From Cyclobacteriaceae bacterium (lineage in GTDB: Bacteria > Bacteroidota > Bacteroidia > Cytophagales > Cyclobacteriaceae), in assembly GCA_025808415.1 (NCBI GenBank), contig CP075525.1, positions 977,501-1,041,500 on the forward strand: a stretch of DNA of 64,000 nucleotides, read 5' to 3'. How positions within the stretch are numbered: the stretch's first letter is position 1; each line of letters opens with the position of its first letter. The notes beneath the pieces were generated by a model that was not told the DNA's origin, ran no database searches, and saw only the letters and a program-made list of their open reading frames with translations. Position numbers and translations under genes: made by a program. Of the stretch, positions 46,768 through 55,171 are shown piece after piece.

Positions 46768-47167
46768 ACCGTGCATTCTGTCGAACGTTATAAAGAAACG
46801 AGTCTAAGTCTACAGTTATAAAATGTTATCATGAAACCAAGTCCTTGTCGCCCGAAGTAGACAGATGTGCGGTGTCAACACGTGCGCGCGGGCAAAAGCC
46901 TAAACTATCTGCGGACCATAATTTTGATTATCAAGCCGAAAACTGTCTGCGCACACGTGTCCCAATTTGTCTTTTGATACAGTCGCGGAACCGTCTACCG
47001 AAGCCGACATTGTCTCACAGTCAGCAAACGTAATTTTGAAACTTGATTGTCGCGCGGTGGCAGTGGAGATGAACGAAGTAGATTGCGTGTCTGCCGTTAA
47101 CTACGATTGAAAAACGGTTTATGAATTCTACGTTGTCACCCATTGCGAAGCTCGCAATTCGCATGGT
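46768..47167. other. Non-coding cassette N, copy 3
   Basis: Most diverged copy; differs strongly from copies 1 and 2 in a 30-bp stretch near 46800-46828. The central hairpin is kept except for a G-to-C change just before GATAAT. No convincing gene. Confidence 0.73.
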
Positions 47168-47339
47168 GCACAACGTTTTGTGTTTATTTAGTTGCGGGAG
47201 TAGGAGGGCTTAAAAATGGAGCGTAGCGGAATGTTAAGCCCGACTTGCTCCGCAACTGTCCGCCTACAGCGGACTAAATTAAGAAACCTATTTGAATAAG
47301 GACACAATACCCCGCAATTAAATAAACACGGTGTTGTGT
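47168..47339. repeat. attC-like site 13 (family D)
   Basis: Boxes GCACAAC and GTTGTGT; arms GTGTTTATTTAGTTGCGGG and CCCGCAATTAAATAAACAC. 172 bp with extra internal stems. Site of the intact GNAT-like cassette. Confidence 0.87.
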
Positions 47340-47350
47340 GTAGTGCCGCA

Positions 47351-47551
47351 TCAACCCACTCTTTTGGCAGTCGTTCTTTTTCTTGTCTTTAAGGTTGTCC
47401 TTTTTGACGCTGTTTTTTTAGCACTAAGTTTCTTTAATCGTTTAGCTTTATGCTCTCGAATAAATTTACTCAATAGTTCTTCTTCCTTTTTTGTTAAGGG
47501 TCTACTCTTAATCACAAAGTCAACTCCTTCTGGTTCTTTAATTAGTCCCAT
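47351..47551 (-). CDS. Small basic partner protein, 66 aa
   Basis: Start MGLIKEPEGVDFVIKSRPLT at 47551, 4 bp after the stop of the GNAT-like gene. The C-terminal half is Lys/Arg/Thr-rich (KKTASKRTTLKTRKRTTAKR). Homologous to the 56-aa protein at 39381-39551, which sits in the same position behind a broken GNAT-like gene. The conserved pairing suggests the two act together; the role is unknown. Confidence 0.78.
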   Translation of the reverse strand: MGLIKEPEGVDFVIKSRPLTKKEEELLSKFIREHKAKRLKKLSAKKTASKRTTLKTRKRTTAKRVG

Positions 47552-47555
47552 AGCT

Positions 47556-48083
47556 TTATTCTTTAAAATATTTGTCAACTAAAATTTGTGCAGGGTCAGT
47601 CGAAATTACCATTAGGTGTCCACCGAAATGGTAGGCTCCTAAAGATTTCTCGTAATGGTCAATAAGCTTGGTTTTTGAAAAGAATGAAACAAATCCTTGA
47701 AGTCCATTCTTAAATGATGTCTTACAAGCAAATGCTACTAAATTCCCTGCTACTCCTTCGTAAATCTTATTTTGTCCAATGTTGAACGGGGCACTTTCAA
47801 GTAAGTGCATGAATACATTATCTGTCCTAATTGTAAAACTTATTAGTCCTTGAATTACTGTCGGATTATTTACAATTGTCAATTTATAAACTTCTCGGTC
47901 GTTTTGCCTTAATTCCTGAGCCCAATTAAATGACCAACCTTTCTTCTTGGTCACCGTCTTAAGGTCGGCCTTTGTCAATCGGGTTATATCGGTGTCAAAA
48001 CTGTCCCCTGTAAAGGTATTTACAATGGAGTTTGTCAGTGAGTCAATCTCAAAATCTAAGTGTATTTTCTGTCGTTTTTTCAC
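47556..48083 (-). CDS. GNAT-like cassette protein, 175 aa
   Basis: The C-terminal half has the flow of a GNAT acetyltransferase: FACKTSFKNGLQGFVSFFSK, then LIDHYEKSLGAYHFGGHLMV matches motif B of the fold (aromatic strand, then YEK-x-LGA). The N-terminal part begins LDFEIDSLTNSI and DSFDTDITRLTKADLKTVTK. Together with the small basic partner downstream it could be a toxin-antitoxin-like or modification module; this is inference. The homologue at 39548-39914 is deleted internally. Confidence 0.75.
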   Translation of the reverse strand: MKKRQKIHLDFEIDSLTNSIVNTFTGDSFDTDITRLTKADLKTVTKKKGWSFNWAQELRQNDREVYKLTIVNNPTVIQGLISFTIRTDNVFMHLLESAPFNIGQNKIYEGVAGNLVAFACKTSFKNGLQGFVSFFSKTKLIDHYEKSLGAYHFGGHLMVISTDPAQILVDKYFKE

Positions 48084-48144
48084 CTCACAATTTAATCATT
48101 TTCACTCACTTTTTTAGGACGGATTTTCTGTCCAGCGGCATTAC

Positions 48145-48316
48145 ACACAACGTTTGGCTATTTGCAGTTGCGGGTATAGGAGGCTTTAAAAATGGAGCGC
48201 AGCGGAATGTTAAAGCCGACCTGCTGTAAAATTGTCCCCCGTGACCGAACTACATTTTGAAACATAAACTTTAATTTAACATGAAACCCCGCAATTGCAA
48301 ATAGCTGCTGTTGTAG
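48145..48316. repeat. attC-like site 14 (family D)
   Basis: Boxes ACACAAC and GTTGTAG; arms GCTATTTGCAGTTGCGGG and CCCCGCAATTGCAAATAGC. 172 bp. Site of the 172-aa cassette. Confidence 0.87.
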
Positions 48317-48326
48317 GCTACCGCGC

Positions 48327-48845
48327 CTACACCTTATTTTTTATTTGTTCAAAAACGTCAACTAGATATTTGTCGTACGTGTAAGAAATGTCCACTCCAA
48401 AGAATTCCTTAGTCTTTGAAATTGTGTCCTGCTTGAATTTGTCAACGTTGTCTGTCCCATTCATGGTTTCAAAGTCAGTTAAACTGCTTTGGTCTGATAC
48501 AAAACAGTCATAGTAACTCAGTCCAATTACCTTTTCAAAAAAGTCCACTGCTATGTCCTCGTAGCTGTCTAAGACTTCAGTTAATGCAAATTGCAAAGGA
48601 ACTCTTGTCCCAGGTCTCGGCAGTTTATTATTGCCCTTAAATAATTTGAAGCTTTCTTTCAGATTTTCCAAAGCCTTCTCTTTCGTCTCCCCATATCCAA
48701 CCATTGCAACCCAGTATATTACTTTAGCTCCAAATTTTACTTTGTCTTCTCCAGCATTCTCGTTACGGTATATTTCAATAGGATAGTCGTCAATGTCCCA
48801 GTCCTTTTTGAAGTAAGATGTCAGTCGTTTAATTATTTTCTCCAT
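48327..48845 (-). CDS. Hypothetical cassette protein with HicB-like region, 172 aa
   Basis: Residues about 38-75 (VIYWVAMVGYGETKEKALEN, then LKESFKLFK) recall the partial RNase-H fold of HicB antitoxins, with G-x-G-x-T-x-x-A. The rest is acidic and helical. No HicA toxin is adjacent, so the role is open. Cassette edges pair as GTTGTAGGC plus ACCGCGC. Confidence 0.72.
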   Translation of the reverse strand: MEKIIKRLTSYFKKDWDIDDYPIEIYRNENAGEDKVKFGAKVIYWVAMVGYGETKEKALENLKESFKLFKGNNKLPRPGTRVPLQFALTEVLDSYEDIAVDFFEKVIGLSYYDCFVSDQSSLTDFETMNGTDNVDKFKQDTISKTKEFFGVDISYTYDKYLVDVFEQIKNKV

Positions 48846-48869
48846 TGATAAATTGTCCCGCGCGGTTGC

Positions 48870-48999
48870 CTACAACGTTTGTGTTTCTGCAGTGGTGCCT
48901 TTTCGAAGCCGCGTCCTGTCCCACGAAACCAAACGTTGAACGAAGATAAAACTTAATACCAACTCGTCACGGCACCATTGCAGAAACATTTTGTTAGCG
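48870..48999. repeat. attC-like site 15 (family C)
   Basis: Boxes CTACAAC and GTTAGCG; interior almost identical to site 4. 130 bp. Site of the 186-aa cassette. Confidence 0.87.
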
Positions 49000-49010
49000 G
49001 CTGGGCAAAT

Positions 49011-49571
49011 TCACCTAAACTTAATTCCTTGTCCTTCCAATTTGTCCGCTCCAATTAAAACACCAAACGTGTTAATTTTTCTCACTGCCATTTTATTGAT
49101 TTGGTATTTGAGCTTACGTCCAGTTTGTTCAACTTCTTTCCAGTCCCACTTATTTACTCGTCCCATCTCTTTGTTATTGGTCTCCCAAGTCAATGCTCTT
49201 TTTTCACTTTGATGTCCAATGTGTGACCGATTTAACTCATTATTCTTTAGTCCGCCAAAGTATAACTGAATTAGTCCCCAGCCGTCAGTCGAGTAACGAA
49301 ACGTGTGCCCATTACAGTGTTTAGGGTCTAAGTCTACTTTTCTAAAATTCAAGTCCCCCTTAAATCTCGGTGTCCATAGTTGAAATGTAGTGGCGAATTG
49401 TCCACCGCTTTCTAAATCGAATTTTAAATTTATGTCGTCAGTCGTTTTGTATTCATTTATCTCTTGTCCAAATGCGGAGTCACAGTCAAATATTTGTAAA
49501 TCTGTCTCGCGAAAAATGAAATTAAGTATTTCTATTTTGTCGCTTTTGTCTGCATAAAAGTCGTAAGTCAT
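49011..49571 (-). CDS. Hypothetical cassette protein, 186 aa
   Basis: No signal peptide. Alpha/beta with ETDLQIFDCDSAFGQEINEY, and a Trp-rich centre (FQLWTPRFKGDLNFRKVDL, GWGLIQLYFGGL). Family not recognised; the ending HTFRYSTDGWGLIQLYFGGL recalls proteins that bind other proteins through a beta sheet, but no claim is made. Start 22 bp from the cassette edge. Confidence 0.75.
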   Translation of the reverse strand: MTYDFYADKSDKIEILNFIFRETDLQIFDCDSAFGQEINEYKTTDDINLKFDLESGGQFATTFQLWTPRFKGDLNFRKVDLDPKHCNGHTFRYSTDGWGLIQLYFGGLKNNELNRSHIGHQSEKRALTWETNNKEMGRVNKWDWKEVEQTGRKLKYQINKMAVRKINTFGVLIGADKLEGQGIKFR

Positions 49572-49592
49572 GTCACTCGATATTTGCCTTGC

Positions 49593-49764
49593 CGCTAACG
49601 TTTTGTGTTTATTTAGTTGCGGGAGTAGGAGGGCTAAAAAATGGAGCGTAGCGGAATGTTAAGCCCGACTTGCTCCGCAACTGTCCGCCTACAGCGGACT
49701 AAATTAAGAAACGAATTTGAATTGACATACCGAACCCCGCAATTAAATAAACACGGTGTTGGGC
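49593..49764. repeat. attC-like site 16 (family D)
   Basis: Boxes CGCTAAC and GTTGGGC. 172 bp. Interior identical to site 22, which belongs to the duplicate of cassette Y. Confidence 0.88.
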
Positions 49765-49795
49765 ACTGTGCCGTCATCCCAATTATTATTCTTTG

Positions 49796-50392
49796 TCAAT
49801 CCATAGCGTAAAGTATTAGCAGAAAGATTGCAAGCAGAATCATTAGTCCAAAAAAGAACATTTTAAAAAGTCCCATTTCTCTCTCGTGCTTTATTCTCCT
49901 TTGTTCAATCTCTTTTAATTCTTCTGGAGTGGGTTCTCTCTCCGTTTTCGTAATTTTTATACCAGTCTGATTTTCAATTTGATTTCTACTGTCTTTAAAC
50001 AAATAATTGTCGGTAAGGAATTCAATTACCTTAATTGATGAGTTCAGGTCTCCATTGTATTTATTCTCATTGACAAATAATGCATATTCATCTTTACTGT
50101 CAATTTTTAGTGCTAATAGATTTTCATCAAAGAAGCCATGCTTAAATAAAAATGCTTGGTCGCCCTGGTCAATAAGTAATGATTTATTTCCAAGATACTC
50201 CCACTTGCCCTTTTCAACCTTTCCATTTTTTGAAATCAGAAGCTCGTTATTAGGTCTAAAAAGATATACTTGTTTCTCTGTCTCAAGATTGTCTATTAAT
50301 ACCCAATGCTGATTTGTCAATAGAGTCAAATTGTCCAGCTTATCACTGAATCTTTGAATCTTTGGAATAATGTCGGTAATGAATGTCTTCAT
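49796..50392 (-). CDS. Hypothetical membrane protein Y, copy 1 (198 aa)
   Basis: Residues 25-110 are beta-rich, with NNELLISKNGKVEKGKWEYL and FLFKHGFFDENLLALKIDSK. A charged helix (PTPEELKEIEQRRIKHEREM) follows, and a single C-terminal membrane helix (FKMFFFGLMILLAIFLLILY) ends the chain, so it is tail-anchored. Function unknown. The protein at 54541-55137 is identical, including its cassette and site. Confidence 0.82.
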   Translation of the reverse strand: MKTFITDIIPKIQRFSDKLDNLTLLTNQHWVLIDNLETEKQVYLFRPNNELLISKNGKVEKGKWEYLGNKSLLIDQGDQAFLFKHGFFDENLLALKIDSKDEYALFVNENKYNGDLNSSIKVIEFLTDNYLFKDSRNQIENQTGIKITKTEREPTPEELKEIEQRRIKHEREMGLFKMFFFGLMILLAIFLLILYAMD

Positions 50393-50426
50393 TTATTAAG
50401 TAGTCGTGTCTGTCCAACGGCATTGT

Positions 50427-50597
50427 GCCCAACGTTTGTGTTTATGCAGTGTGGGGAATAGGAGGGCTTAAAAATGAAGCGCAGCGGAATGTTAAGCCCG
50501 ACCTGCTCCGAACTGACCCCCGTGACCACATTACATTTTGAAACATAAACTTTAATTTAACACCAAACCCCCACATTGCATAAACATTTTGTTGCCG
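50427..50597. repeat. attC-like site 17 (family D)
   Basis: Boxes GCCCAAC and GTTGCCG; arms GTTTATGCAGTGTGGGG and CCCCCACATTGCATAAAC. 171 bp. Site of the 253-aa cassette. Confidence 0.87.
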
Positions 50598-50618
50598 GCT
50601 GTTTATCCATATCAACTC

Positions 50619-51380
50619 TTATTTCGGTGGTCTTTCAAAGTCGATGTGCGGTAAACTTGGTAGCTGATAGTTCTTGCTTTTAAGTTGTCCCACAACATAC
50701 TCCCTTGTCAACCCCCAAGAATTTGAAATGTAATGCAAATGCGGTTGTCCGTCTTTGTAATTTTCTTCTCCGCCTAAACTCTTATAAGTTAAGAATAGGC
50801 AATGCCATTTTTCATCTTTGTCCAAAAACTTTGAAACGGCTACATGTCTTTTCTCGATGCTATGCTTTACTTGTCCCTTTGTCATGGGTGTTTCTCCAAT
50901 AATCTTAACGTCTCCATCTTCCGTAACTTCTGCTAAAGTCGGTAGGTCTTTTGTCTCAAATCCTTTTGGAAGATGTTCTCCTCGATATTGACTGTAAACG
51001 TAACCGTGTTCCTCTCCGGCTTTAATTAAGAATGCAAGTAGTTGCTCGCTTGTCAGTGATGCACCTTTTAACAATTTGATTTGGTCTTTCTTTGAGTCGG
51101 TAGTTAATACCTTTAAAAATGATTCAGGTATTTCAGTCGTCTTTAATTTTTCGTACTTCTTATTCCACTCCTCTTGTGCGCGTTTGAGCAATATATTTTG
51201 TCCAATTGGATTGTCGATAGGGAAGCCAGCAAATCTGAGAAAGTCACGCTCAAAAAACATTTGAGACCGTATAAGCATTTCTGAAATTTGTTTTGTCGGA
51301 CTAACGAATTCAAAGTCATCAATTTCAACCAATGAGTGGTGTCCTGTCCCAGTGGTGTCATTTATTTTTTTGAATTTCAT
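50619..51380 (-). CDS. Hypothetical cassette protein, 253 aa
   Basis: No signal peptide. It reads as a helical N-terminal half (MLIRSQMFFERDFLRFAGFP, then ILLKRAQEEWNKKYEKL) and an alpha/beta C-terminal half with KWHCLFLTYKSLGGEENYKD, GQPHLHYISNSWGLTREYVV. The HLHYISNSWGLT stretch recalls proteins of unknown function found in mobile regions. Family not recognised. Confidence 0.78.
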   Translation of the reverse strand: MKFKKINDTTGTGHHSLVEIDDFEFVSPTKQISEMLIRSQMFFERDFLRFAGFPIDNPIGQNILLKRAQEEWNKKYEKLKTTEIPESFLKVLTTDSKKDQIKLLKGASLTSEQLLAFLIKAGEEHGYVYSQYRGEHLPKGFETKDLPTLAEVTEDGDVKIIGETPMTKGQVKHSIEKRHVAVSKFLDKDEKWHCLFLTYKSLGGEENYKDGQPHLHYISNSWGLTREYVVGQLKSKNYQLPSLPHIDFERPPK

Positions 51381-51412
51381 TCGTTAGTCGAATTTGTCCC
51401 AGGATAAATTGC

Positions 51413-51541
51413 CGGCAACGTTTGTGCTTCTGCAGTAGGGCGCTTTGAAACGCTAAACTGTCCCACGACACCAAACGCGGAACGAAGATAGCATTTTGAA
51501 CGTACACGTCACTGCCCTATTGCAGAAGCATTTTGTTGGGC
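51413..51541. repeat. attC-like site 18 (family C)
   Basis: Boxes CGGCAAC and GTTGGGC; arms GTGCTTCTGCAGTAGGGC and GCCCTATTGCAGAAGC. 129 bp. Interior identical to site 23. Site of cassette Z, copy 1. Confidence 0.88.
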
Positions 51542-51657
51542 GCTGGCCGTTCTGTCGACCGTTTTAATTTGGTCAGTCGTTGTCGGTTGTGAAATCTTCT
51601 TTGTCAAACGTTACTTTGTCGCAGTTGTGCTTTAAGGTCAGACGGAGCGGTCAGCGC
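51542..51657. other. Shared 3'-terminal segment, copy 2
   Basis: Related to 38788-38918: GTCGACCG near the left end and GGTCAGACGGAGCGGTCAGC near the right. The ends CCGTTCTGTC and GACGGAGCGG pair with two G.T steps. Identical again at 55301-55416. Confidence 0.6.
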
Positions 51658-52149
51658 TTAAATGTTGGTCGTCATTACCAAACTGTCGCCCGTTTTATTT
51701 TTTAGAGTCAGTTCCTGTCCCTGAATTTGGAATTCAAATTCTCTCCAGTTAAAAACATAACCCAATTGTGTCGGTGTGATTTTGCATTCAGGATTTGTTG
51801 TCCAAACGATTTTTTCTCTGAAACCACTGTAAACAAGTTTGAATTTGTCCCCGTTGACCAAGTAAACTCCTTTAAATTTGTACTCCTTGAATGTCATTAT
51901 TAACTCTCCTCTGTCAGCAAACTGAAAGGTGAATGAGCAATTCTCCGTCCCGTTGGAACCGTTGAACTCAGTCGTGTATGACGAGTCCAGAATTTTCTCA
52001 CTGTAAATTTTCCTTAGTGTCCATGTTTTATTCTGTAACTCGGTCGGAATAGCCTGAGTCCGCAATTCCTTTTTCGAATAAAGAGTCGGTCCACAACCAC
52101 TCAATAAGAGCAAAGTCGTTAGAGCCAATATCGATTCCTTAATCTTCAT
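51658..52149 (-). CDS. Hypothetical lipoprotein Z, copy 1 (163 aa)
   Basis: Signal peptide with lipobox LLSGC (Cys about 19). The mature part is a small beta-barrel-like domain (NKTWTLRKIYSEKI, CSFTFQFADRGELIMTFKEY, LVYSGFREKIVWTTNPECKI) resembling lipocalin-like or META-like exported domains of Bacteroidota. Function unknown. The protein at 55417-55908 is identical. Confidence 0.82.
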   Translation of the reverse strand: MKIKESILALTTLLLLSGCGPTLYSKKELRTQAIPTELQNKTWTLRKIYSEKILDSSYTTEFNGSNGTENCSFTFQFADRGELIMTFKEYKFKGVYLVNGDKFKLVYSGFREKIVWTTNPECKITPTQLGYVFNWREFEFQIQGQELTLKNKTGDSLVMTTNI

Positions 52150-52184
52150 TTTAGTCCCATGTTTATTGGGTGTCCGCGGCTTGC

Positions 52185-52314
52185 GCCCAACGTTTGGCTA
52201 TTTGCAGTGGCTGGCTTTTGAAAACGTTATTGTCCACCGTGACCAAACGTAATAGCGAAGATAAAACTTTTTACCAACACGTCACCCAGCCATTGCAAAT
52301 AGCTGCTGTTAGCG
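52185..52314. repeat. attC-like site 19 (family C)
   Basis: Boxes GCCCAAC and GTTAGCG; interior close to site 7. 130 bp. Site of the CdiI-like cassette. Confidence 0.87.
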
Positions 52315-52323
52315 GCTGCTCGC

Positions 52324-52725
52324 TCAAGTCCACTCGTCAAAGTTACCCTTTCTAAATTTTTCCTTGTCCTCGTCACTGTATGACTTGAGTAAGCCGTCCA
52401 ATTGGTCTTTTAATTCCTTGTTGTCGTTCCAGAAGTTATTGTCAACCGTGATTACACTTTTTAATAGGTCACCCTCAAACAATTCAGTGTCGACAAATAG
52501 GTTGTGCTGCAAAATGTCCAACGCAACGGGTATTAAAAATTTAAGTCCAACGTTTTGACCAATTAATAATCTTATGTCCTTTGGCTCTAGTTTTTCAATT
52601 TGAATTGTCCGCAGTCGGTGAACCTTGTCGACCAATGGAGTCGAGTCCTTTGGTGGTTGTCCCCAAAAGTCCTTTTCTAAATTCTCAATTGATTTTTGTC
52701 TCCAGTTATTTTCCAAGGTCTTCAT
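52324..52725 (-). CDS. CdiI-like contact-dependent inhibition immunity protein
   Basis: 133 aa from ATG at 52725 (MKTLENNWRQKSIENLEKDF); the longer frame starts inside the attC-like site. The sequence LVDKVHRLRTIQIEKLEPKD, then IRLLIGQNVGLKFLIPVALD and FEGDLLKSVI matches the family of contact-dependent growth inhibition immunity proteins (R-LR-x-LIGQ-x-GL core). Such proteins neutralise a delivered toxin. No CdiA or toxin is present in the cassette, so it is an orphan that could protect against neighbours. Confidence 0.82.
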   Translation of the reverse strand: MKTLENNWRQKSIENLEKDFWGQPPKDSTPLVDKVHRLRTIQIEKLEPKDIRLLIGQNVGLKFLIPVALDILQHNLFVDTELFEGDLLKSVITVDNNFWNDNKELKDQLDGLLKSYSDEDKEKFRKGNFDEWT

Positions 52726-52742
52726 TGTCCTGAGCGAGTTGC

Positions 52743-52871
52743 CGCTAACGTTTTGGGTTTGTTTAGTGGCGGATAAATCCAACGGATTTGTCCGCCTACA
52801 CGAATATAAATAAACTTGCTGACACTACGGGCGACTGTGTCGCCCGCCATTAAACAAACCTGGTGTTGGCA
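52743..52871. repeat. attC-like site 20 (family A)
   Basis: Boxes CGCTAAC and GTTGGCA. 129 bp. Site of cassette X, copy 2. Confidence 0.88.
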
Positions 52872-52882
52872 ACTGTGCGCTA

Positions 52883-53476
52883 TTACACTCCAGTCCGTAT
52901 ATTATTTATTTTCCAAAAAATATTCTTTTTATGTCGTTGCAAAGTCATTGTTGTCTGTCCGTGTACTTGCTTTTTATTGTCAGTCAGATAAAAAAGTGTC
53001 ATTGTAACTTCAACTATTTTTCGATTTAGTTTTTTGATTTTAGTCACATTTGCTCCATCTATTGGTTCCATTCCACCAATAAACTCATAGCGATTACAGA
53101 AGTCACACTTGATGTTTTCAAATTGGTCTAAGTCGGTAAAGTCTTTAAATCTCTCGTATGGAATAGTTTTTAAATTACCTTGACAGTCTTTAAAGTTTTT
53201 AACTAAGTCGTTTATTAATTCGTCAGTAAAGAAGTTGTCTTTAAGTCCATTACGATAATTTGTAAAATCGAGGTCCGTCATGCCGTCTGCTGTCCTTACA
53301 AATTGAGGATTAAAGTCTTTTATTTCATTTTTTTTTATAAGGTCGATATACCAATCAAAAAAGGATTCGCACCGAATTTTAATTCGAAGGGAGTCAGTCG
53401 TTGTAACCCTTGTTTGTCCAAGTACAGTGGAGCAGGTCAATAAAGTCAGAAGGATAAATACAGATTGTTTGTTCAT
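52883..53476 (-). CDS. Exported hypothetical protein X, copy 2 (197 aa)
   Basis: Identical in sequence to the protein at 46013-46606, with the same site on its 3' side. The right neighbour differs (family A site here, family B there), and the identity of the two units stops at the box TGCCAAC. This copy lies between the CdiI-like and the MNT/HEPN cassettes. Confidence 0.82.
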   Translation of the reverse strand: MNKQSVFILLTLLTCSTVLGQTRVTTTDSLRIKIRCESFFDWYIDLIKKNEIKDFNPQFVRTADGMTDLDFTNYRNGLKDNFFTDELINDLVKNFKDCQGNLKTIPYERFKDFTDLDQFENIKCDFCNRYEFIGGMEPIDGANVTKIKKLNRKIVEVTMTLFYLTDNKKQVHGQTTMTLQRHKKNIFWKINNIRTGV

Positions 53477-53510
53477 CCTATTTTAGGTCGAGAATTTTTT
53501 TGCGCATTGT

Positions 53511-53639
53511 TGCCAACGTTTTGGGTTTGTTTAGTGGCGGATAAATCCAACGGATTTGTCCGCCTACACGAATATAAATAAACTTGTTGACACTACGGGC
53601 GACTGTGTCGCCCGCCATTAAACAAACCTGGTGTTGTGG
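53511..53639. repeat. attC-like site 21 (family A)
   Basis: Boxes TGCCAAC and GTTGTGG. 129 bp; differs from site 20 by one base in AACTTGTTGACAC. Site of the MNT/HEPN cassette. Confidence 0.88.
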
Positions 53640-53651
53640 GCTGACCCGCCT

Positions 53652-53984
53652 TTACTCAATCTTTTTCTTAACCTCATCTTTAAGTGGTCGTATGTGTCGT
53701 GTAACAATTGACCAAATAATTGAGTCGTCAACATTGTCGTAAGAGTGAATTAATCTGTTCCTTAAACTTATTATTTGAGAGGCATTCTTTAAGTCATTGT
53801 CTTTTGATTCTTTCGAGAACTTGTTAACAGCTTCTCCAATAATTCCCAAATGTCTTTCTACTGCTCCTTTGGTCTTTAAATCCTTTTCGTATTCAGTAAA
53901 TGATTTTAAATCTTTGGTAAAGTTCTCAATCAACTCGATTGAGCTAATTATGTCAGACAAAAACTTTTTCTCCTTCTCCGTCAT
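53652..53984 (-). CDS. HepT-like HEPN ribonuclease toxin
   Basis: 110 aa, DUF86/HepT family. The catalytic motif R-x4-H-x-Y is seen as RNRLIHSYDNVDD, with the helical environment AVERHLGIIGEAVNKFSKES. HepT toxins are RNases held inactive when the partner nucleotidyltransferase AMPylates the Tyr of this motif. It overlaps the partner gene by 32 bp and ends 12 bp from its attC-like site. Confidence 0.92.
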   Translation of the reverse strand: MTEKEKKFLSDIISSIELIENFTKDLKSFTEYEKDLKTKGAVERHLGIIGEAVNKFSKESKDNDLKNASQIISLRNRLIHSYDNVDDSIIWSIVTRHIRPLKDEVKKKIE

Positions 53985-54294
53985 AGATTAACTTTTTTGT
54001 CCGATTAATATTAGCTTTTAAATAAGGATTTCTAATGGAGTCCTCCGTTAATAAATCAACCTTTCGTTTAAATAAAGCTTCAAGTTTGTCCCATAGTGAA
54101 AGAAGGGCTTCTCCACGGTCAACGGGGTCGTCAATGTCAACTTTAACAACTAAGTCAATGTCACTTTTATTGGGGTCAAAATGGTCAGTAATGGATGACC
54201 CAAAAGCATAGATTTTGTCCACCCTATGTGAACGGCAAAGTTCCACAAAGTCACCGTATCTCTCCTTTATTAAAGTCATTAAATCCATGTCCAA
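53953..54294 (-). CDS. MntA-like minimal nucleotidyltransferase antitoxin
   Basis: 113 aa. The nucleotidyltransferase motif is complete: YAFGSS, then DIDLVVKVD about ten residues later, then a third acidic residue in KVDLLTEDS. It is the antitoxin half of the MNT/HEPN (type VII) module and would add AMP to the HepT partner downstream. The start is 44 bp from the cassette edge. Confidence 0.92.
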   Translation of the reverse strand: MDMDLMTLIKERYGDFVELCRSHRVDKIYAFGSSITDHFDPNKSDIDLVVKVDIDDPVDRGEALLSLWDKLEALFKRKVDLLTEDSIRNPYLKANINRTKKLIYDGEGEKVFV

Positions 54295-54337
54295 ATATAC
54301 TTAATTTTTTGGTCGAAATTTTTTGAGGCGGGTTTGC

Positions 54338-54509
54338 CCACAACGTTTTGTGTTTATTTAGTTGCGGGAGTAGGAGGGCTAAAAAATGGAGCGTAGCGGA
54401 ATGTTAAGCCCGACTTGCTCCGCAACTGTCCGCCTACAGCGGACTAAATTAAGAAACGAATTTGAATTGACATACCGAACCCCGCAATTAAATAAACACG
54501 GTGTTGGGC
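54338..54509. repeat. attC-like site 22 (family D)
   Basis: Boxes CCACAAC and GTTGGGC. 172 bp. Site of cassette Y, copy 2. Confidence 0.88.
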
Positions 54510-54540
54510 ACTGTGCCGTCATCCCAATTATTATTCTTTG

Positions 54541-55137
54541 TCAATCCATAGCGTAAAGTATTAGCAGAAAGATTGCAAGCAGAATCATTAGTCCAAAAAA
54601 GAACATTTTAAAAAGTCCCATTTCTCTCTCGTGCTTTATTCTCCTTTGTTCAATCTCTTTTAATTCTTCTGGAGTGGGTTCTCTCTCCGTTTTCGTAATT
54701 TTTATACCAGTCTGATTTTCAATTTGATTTCTACTGTCTTTAAACAAATAATTGTCGGTAAGGAATTCAATTACCTTAATTGATGAGTTCAGGTCTCCAT
54801 TGTATTTATTCTCATTGACAAATAATGCATATTCATCTTTACTGTCAATTTTTAGTGCTAATAGATTTTCATCAAAGAAGCCATGCTTAAATAAAAATGC
54901 TTGGTCGCCCTGGTCAATAAGTAATGATTTATTTCCAAGATACTCCCACTTGCCCTTTTCAACCTTTCCATTTTTTGAAATCAGAAGCTCGTTATTAGGT
55001 CTAAAAAGATATACTTGTTTCTCTGTCTCAAGATTGTCTATTAATACCCAATGCTGATTTGTCAATAGAGTCAAATTGTCCAGCTTATCACTGAATCTTT
55101 GAATCTTTGGAATAATGTCGGTAATGAATGTCTTCAT
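54541..55137 (-). CDS. Hypothetical membrane protein Y, copy 2 (198 aa)
   Basis: Identical to the protein at 49796-50392, with an identical cassette body and site. The right-hand neighbouring site differs (family C instead of family D), and the identity ends a few bases past the box GCCCAAC, so the unit was copied as a cassette. Confidence 0.82.
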   Translation of the reverse strand: MKTFITDIIPKIQRFSDKLDNLTLLTNQHWVLIDNLETEKQVYLFRPNNELLISKNGKVEKGKWEYLGNKSLLIDQGDQAFLFKHGFFDENLLALKIDSKDEYALFVNENKYNGDLNSSIKVIEFLTDNYLFKDSRNQIENQTGIKITKTEREPTPEELKEIEQRRIKHEREMGLFKMFFFGLMILLAIFLLILYAMD

Positions 55138-55171
55138 TTATTAAGTAGTCGTGTCTGTCCAACGGCATTGT

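Noticed and set aside
52324..52782. Long form of the CdiI-like protein
   Set aside because: Its first residues again translate the attC-like site; the ATG at 52725 gives the expected immunity protein length.
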